NCBI RefSeq assembly: GCF_900188035.1
Contig: NZ_FZNN01000014.1
Location: 62,001 to 126,000, forward strand
DNA length: 64,000 bases
Origin: Puniceibacterium sediminis
Lineage (GTDB): Bacteria > Pseudomonadota > Alphaproteobacteria > Rhodobacterales > Rhodobacteraceae
Direction: 5' to 3'
Positions 62,306 through 64,000 of the stretch are shown piece by piece. A model generated the notes under the pieces. That model was not told where the DNA came from. It did no database searches and saw only the letters and a list, made by a program, of their open reading frames with translations. The translations under genes and the position numbers were made by a program. How positions within the stretch are numbered: position 1 is the stretch's first letter; each line of letters starts with the position of its first letter.

Positions 62306-63907
62306 ATGAGCTTTTCCCCCATTGTGTCCGGCACTGGCCTCATTGGCTGGGAGTTTCTGAACCGGACCCGCGAAAAACAGCAAATCGCGTTTGAAAAGTC
62401 GCCAATGATCGCGCGCGACAAGGCGCAGTTCGAGCAACAGATCCAATCCGTGCAGACGTCCGAACAACTGATGGACAACCGCGAACTGCTCCGCGTTGCC
62501 CTTGGGGCCTTTGGTCTGGATGACGATCTGGGCAACCGTGCGTTCATCAAAAAGGTGCTCGATTCCGATCTTGCCGACTCAACGTCTCTAGCAAACCGAC
62601 TTGCCGACAAGCGTTACCTTGCGCTGGCTCAAACCTTCAATTTTGCTGGGACCACCGGCCCCAGAATAGAAACGTCCCAAACCGATACGGCAATTTCTGC
62701 CAAGCTGGACAAGCTGAAAAAGCCCGAGGATCTGCTATCTGACCCAAGCCTGCTTCGCGCAACGCTAAAAGGCTTTGGTCTGGAAAAAGACGTGGGGAAC
62801 GAATTTTTCCTGCAGAAGGTGCTGGGGTCAGATCTGAGCGACAAGAATTCTTTTGCAAACCGCCTTACCGACAAACGCTATGTGGAATTGGCCAAAACCT
62901 TCGATTTCCATAGCAAGGCACAAAGCCAGGACAGTCTTTATGGCTTTGTCGATGCATTCTCCGGCGTGCTTGACGACATCGAAACGGCTGACGACCTTAT
63001 CGACAATGCTGAGCTGACGAATTCTGCACTGAGCATTTTTGGGCTGGAGAAGGATTTCGCCAATCTGGACAAGACGGATTTCCTTAAGAATGTGCTGGAG
63101 TCTGACCCTTATGACAATGAATCCTTTGCGGCCAAGCTGGACGACCCGCGCTACCTTGCGCTCTCCAATGCCTTTGCGCTGGGCGATCCAGATAGGGACC
63201 AGAGCAAGGCACAAAAGCTCGTTGACGCTCTGTCGTCACGTAGTGGCGTGATCGAGCAACCGGACGATCTGTTCAATGACGTGGGCTTGACTGTAAAGGT
63301 CATGGATTTCTTCAACCTACCCCAAGGCGCCGGCAAGATCGCCCAAGCCAAGCGGTTCGTAGAATCGGATCTCTCGAGCCCGACGTCTCTCGCCAACGTC
63401 CACCCGGATAAGCGTTATCAGGCCTTTGTCGAAGCCTTCGATTTCAAAGAGGCATCGACGACGCGCACCTATCCCGCGGGTTTCGCGGAAACGATAAGCC
63501 AGAATTACATAGACCGGCAGTTTGAAAAGGAAATTGGCGAAAGCGACTCCAATATGCGCATCGCTCTATCGCTGGAACGGGATCTTACCGATCTGATAGA
63601 ACTTGGCGGGCGCACCGATACGCAATGGTTCTCGGTCATGGCCTCCGCTCCGTTGCGCGCGGTCTTTGAAACTGCCTTTGGCCTCCCGTCGAGCTTTGGA
63701 ACTCTCGATCTGGATCAACAGCTTAGCGAATTCAAGAAACGCTCCGAACAGTATTTCGGCGTTGAAACCGTGTCGGAATATGCCGATCCGGATCGAATGG
63801 ATCAGCTCAGGCGGCGGTTTCTGGTGGCAAGCGACCAGCAGAATTCGGCGAGTCTTTCCCCTGGTGCCGGTGTCGTACTCGCACTTCTCTCAGGATACTC
63901 CGGGTGA
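62306..63907 (+). CDS. DUF1217 protein with four internal repeats (flagellar-associated type)
   Basis: 533 aa. At least four repeats of about 100 residues occur, each ending in a DKRY-type turn: GFGLEKDVGNEFF, then SFANRLTDKRYVELAKTFDF; compare SLANRLADKRYLALAQTFNF, SFAAKLDDPRYLALSNAFAL and SLANVHPDKRYQAFVEAFDF. DUF1217 proteins lie in flagellar loci in Rhodobacteraceae, but no other flagellar gene is here. ATG 62306 has a GGAG site. A sigma-28-like promoter lies upstream. Confidence 0.85.
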   Translation: MSFSPIVSGTGLIGWEFLNRTREKQQIAFEKSPMIARDKAQFEQQIQSVQTSEQLMDNRELLRVALGAFGLDDDLGNRAFIKKVLDSDLADSTSLANRLADKRYLALAQTFNFAGTTGPRIETSQTDTAISAKLDKLKKPEDLLSDPSLLRATLKGFGLEKDVGNEFFLQKVLGSDLSDKNSFANRLTDKRYVELAKTFDFHSKAQSQDSLYGFVDAFSGVLDDIETADDLIDNAELTNSALSIFGLEKDFANLDKTDFLKNVLESDPYDNESFAAKLDDPRYLALSNAFALGDPDRDQSKAQKLVDALSSRSGVIEQPDDLFNDVGLTVKVMDFFNLPQGAGKIAQAKRFVESDLSSPTSLANVHPDKRYQAFVEAFDFKEASTTRTYPAGFAETISQNYIDRQFEKEIGESDSNMRIALSLERDLTDLIELGGRTDTQWFSVMASAPLRAVFETAFGLPSSFGTLDLDQQLSEFKKRSEQYFGVETVSEYADPDRMDQLRRRFLVASDQQNSASLSPGAGVVLALLSGYSG

Positions 63908-64000
63908 CGGTGGTCAAAAATCTGGGACCCTGCAAAAGCTTTTCCATCGGCTAGTAATCTGCGTGCGGGCCCAGTTGCCCTCGCCCACCTCGGACTACAA

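Noticed and set aside
1-64000. CRISPR array, prophage, insertion sequence, gene-transfer-agent cluster, tRNA or rRNA genes
   Set aside because: No regular spaced repeats, transposase or phage structural proteins, and no cloverleaf or rRNA sequence was recognised by eye; a tRNA or Infernal scan was not possible here.

Overview
The window looks like chromosome from a Rhodobacteraceae (Roseobacter-group) alphaproteobacterium. The support is gene content and order, not a database search. It has an F0 ATP synthase operon with both b and b' subunits (atpI-B-E-X-F), a MipZ-type division ATPase in place of MinCD, alphaproteobacterial families such as DUF3576 and DUF1217, a plant-type glutamate-cysteine ligase, a cysteine-free L31, high-GC codon use and many TTG/GTG starts. 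I see no phage, insertion sequence, CRISPR array, tRNA or rRNA.

Layout. 1-8.8 kb (minus): the start of an rluA pseudouridine synthase gene. Upstream of it is a seven-gene run: XRE-cupin regulator, LysE exporter, GFA protein, LysE exporter, FAD/GcvT demethylating dehydrogenase, homocysteine methyltransferase, and a second FAD/GcvT dehydrogenase. The run ends at an intrinsic terminator and reads as an N-methyl amine (betaine, dimethylglycine or sarcosine type) demethylation cluster. 8.8-12.5 kb: free-methionine-sulfoxide reductase, an STAS/HATPase partner-switch pair and a gamma-glutamyltransferase. 12.6-16.3 kb: gshA, a membrane protein and rsmE (minus), tightly divergent from ubiA (plus). 16.4-20 kb: an OmpA-domain protein with a coiled-coil partner, then a flavoprotein. 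20-24.8 kb (minus): leuS-lptE-holA and a DUF3576 lipoprotein. 25-28.3 kb: porin, sulfotransferase and PLP-homeostasis protein, closed by a shared bidirectional terminator facing the ATP synthase F0 operon (28.4-31.1 kb, minus).

31.2-35.6 kb: regulators (ArsR, LysR) with a DMT exporter and azoreductase, then a tandem pair of unknown 140-aa paralogs. 35.6-46.8 kb: the translation and secretion block ffh, small ORF, three GNATs, chorismate mutase, rpsP, then rimM-trmD-rplS-rpmE. A five-gene insert separates rpsP from rimM (DUF1428, MarR, Na+/amino-acid symporter, MipA/OmpV, DUF998). 46.9-50.1 kb: pyruvyltransferase, GT25 glycosyltransferase, pabB and a Dabb protein. 50.3-55.4 kb: an orphan histidine kinase, a membrane AraC regulator facing a secreted alpha/beta hydrolase, and a MarR facing a DUF4405 membrane protein. 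55.4-63.9 kb: mipZ, HpcH/HpaI aldolase, a lipoprotein, a GNAT, smc and a DUF1217 flagellar-type repeat protein.

The most interesting non-coding signals are four CCATACG heptamers at exactly 11-bp spacing upstream of mipZ, two adjacent perfect palindromes in front of the XRE regulator, an 18-bp perfect palindrome upstream of the ArsR gene, a near-perfect direct repeat between araC and the hydrolase, and a sigma-28-like promoter in front of the DUF1217 gene.
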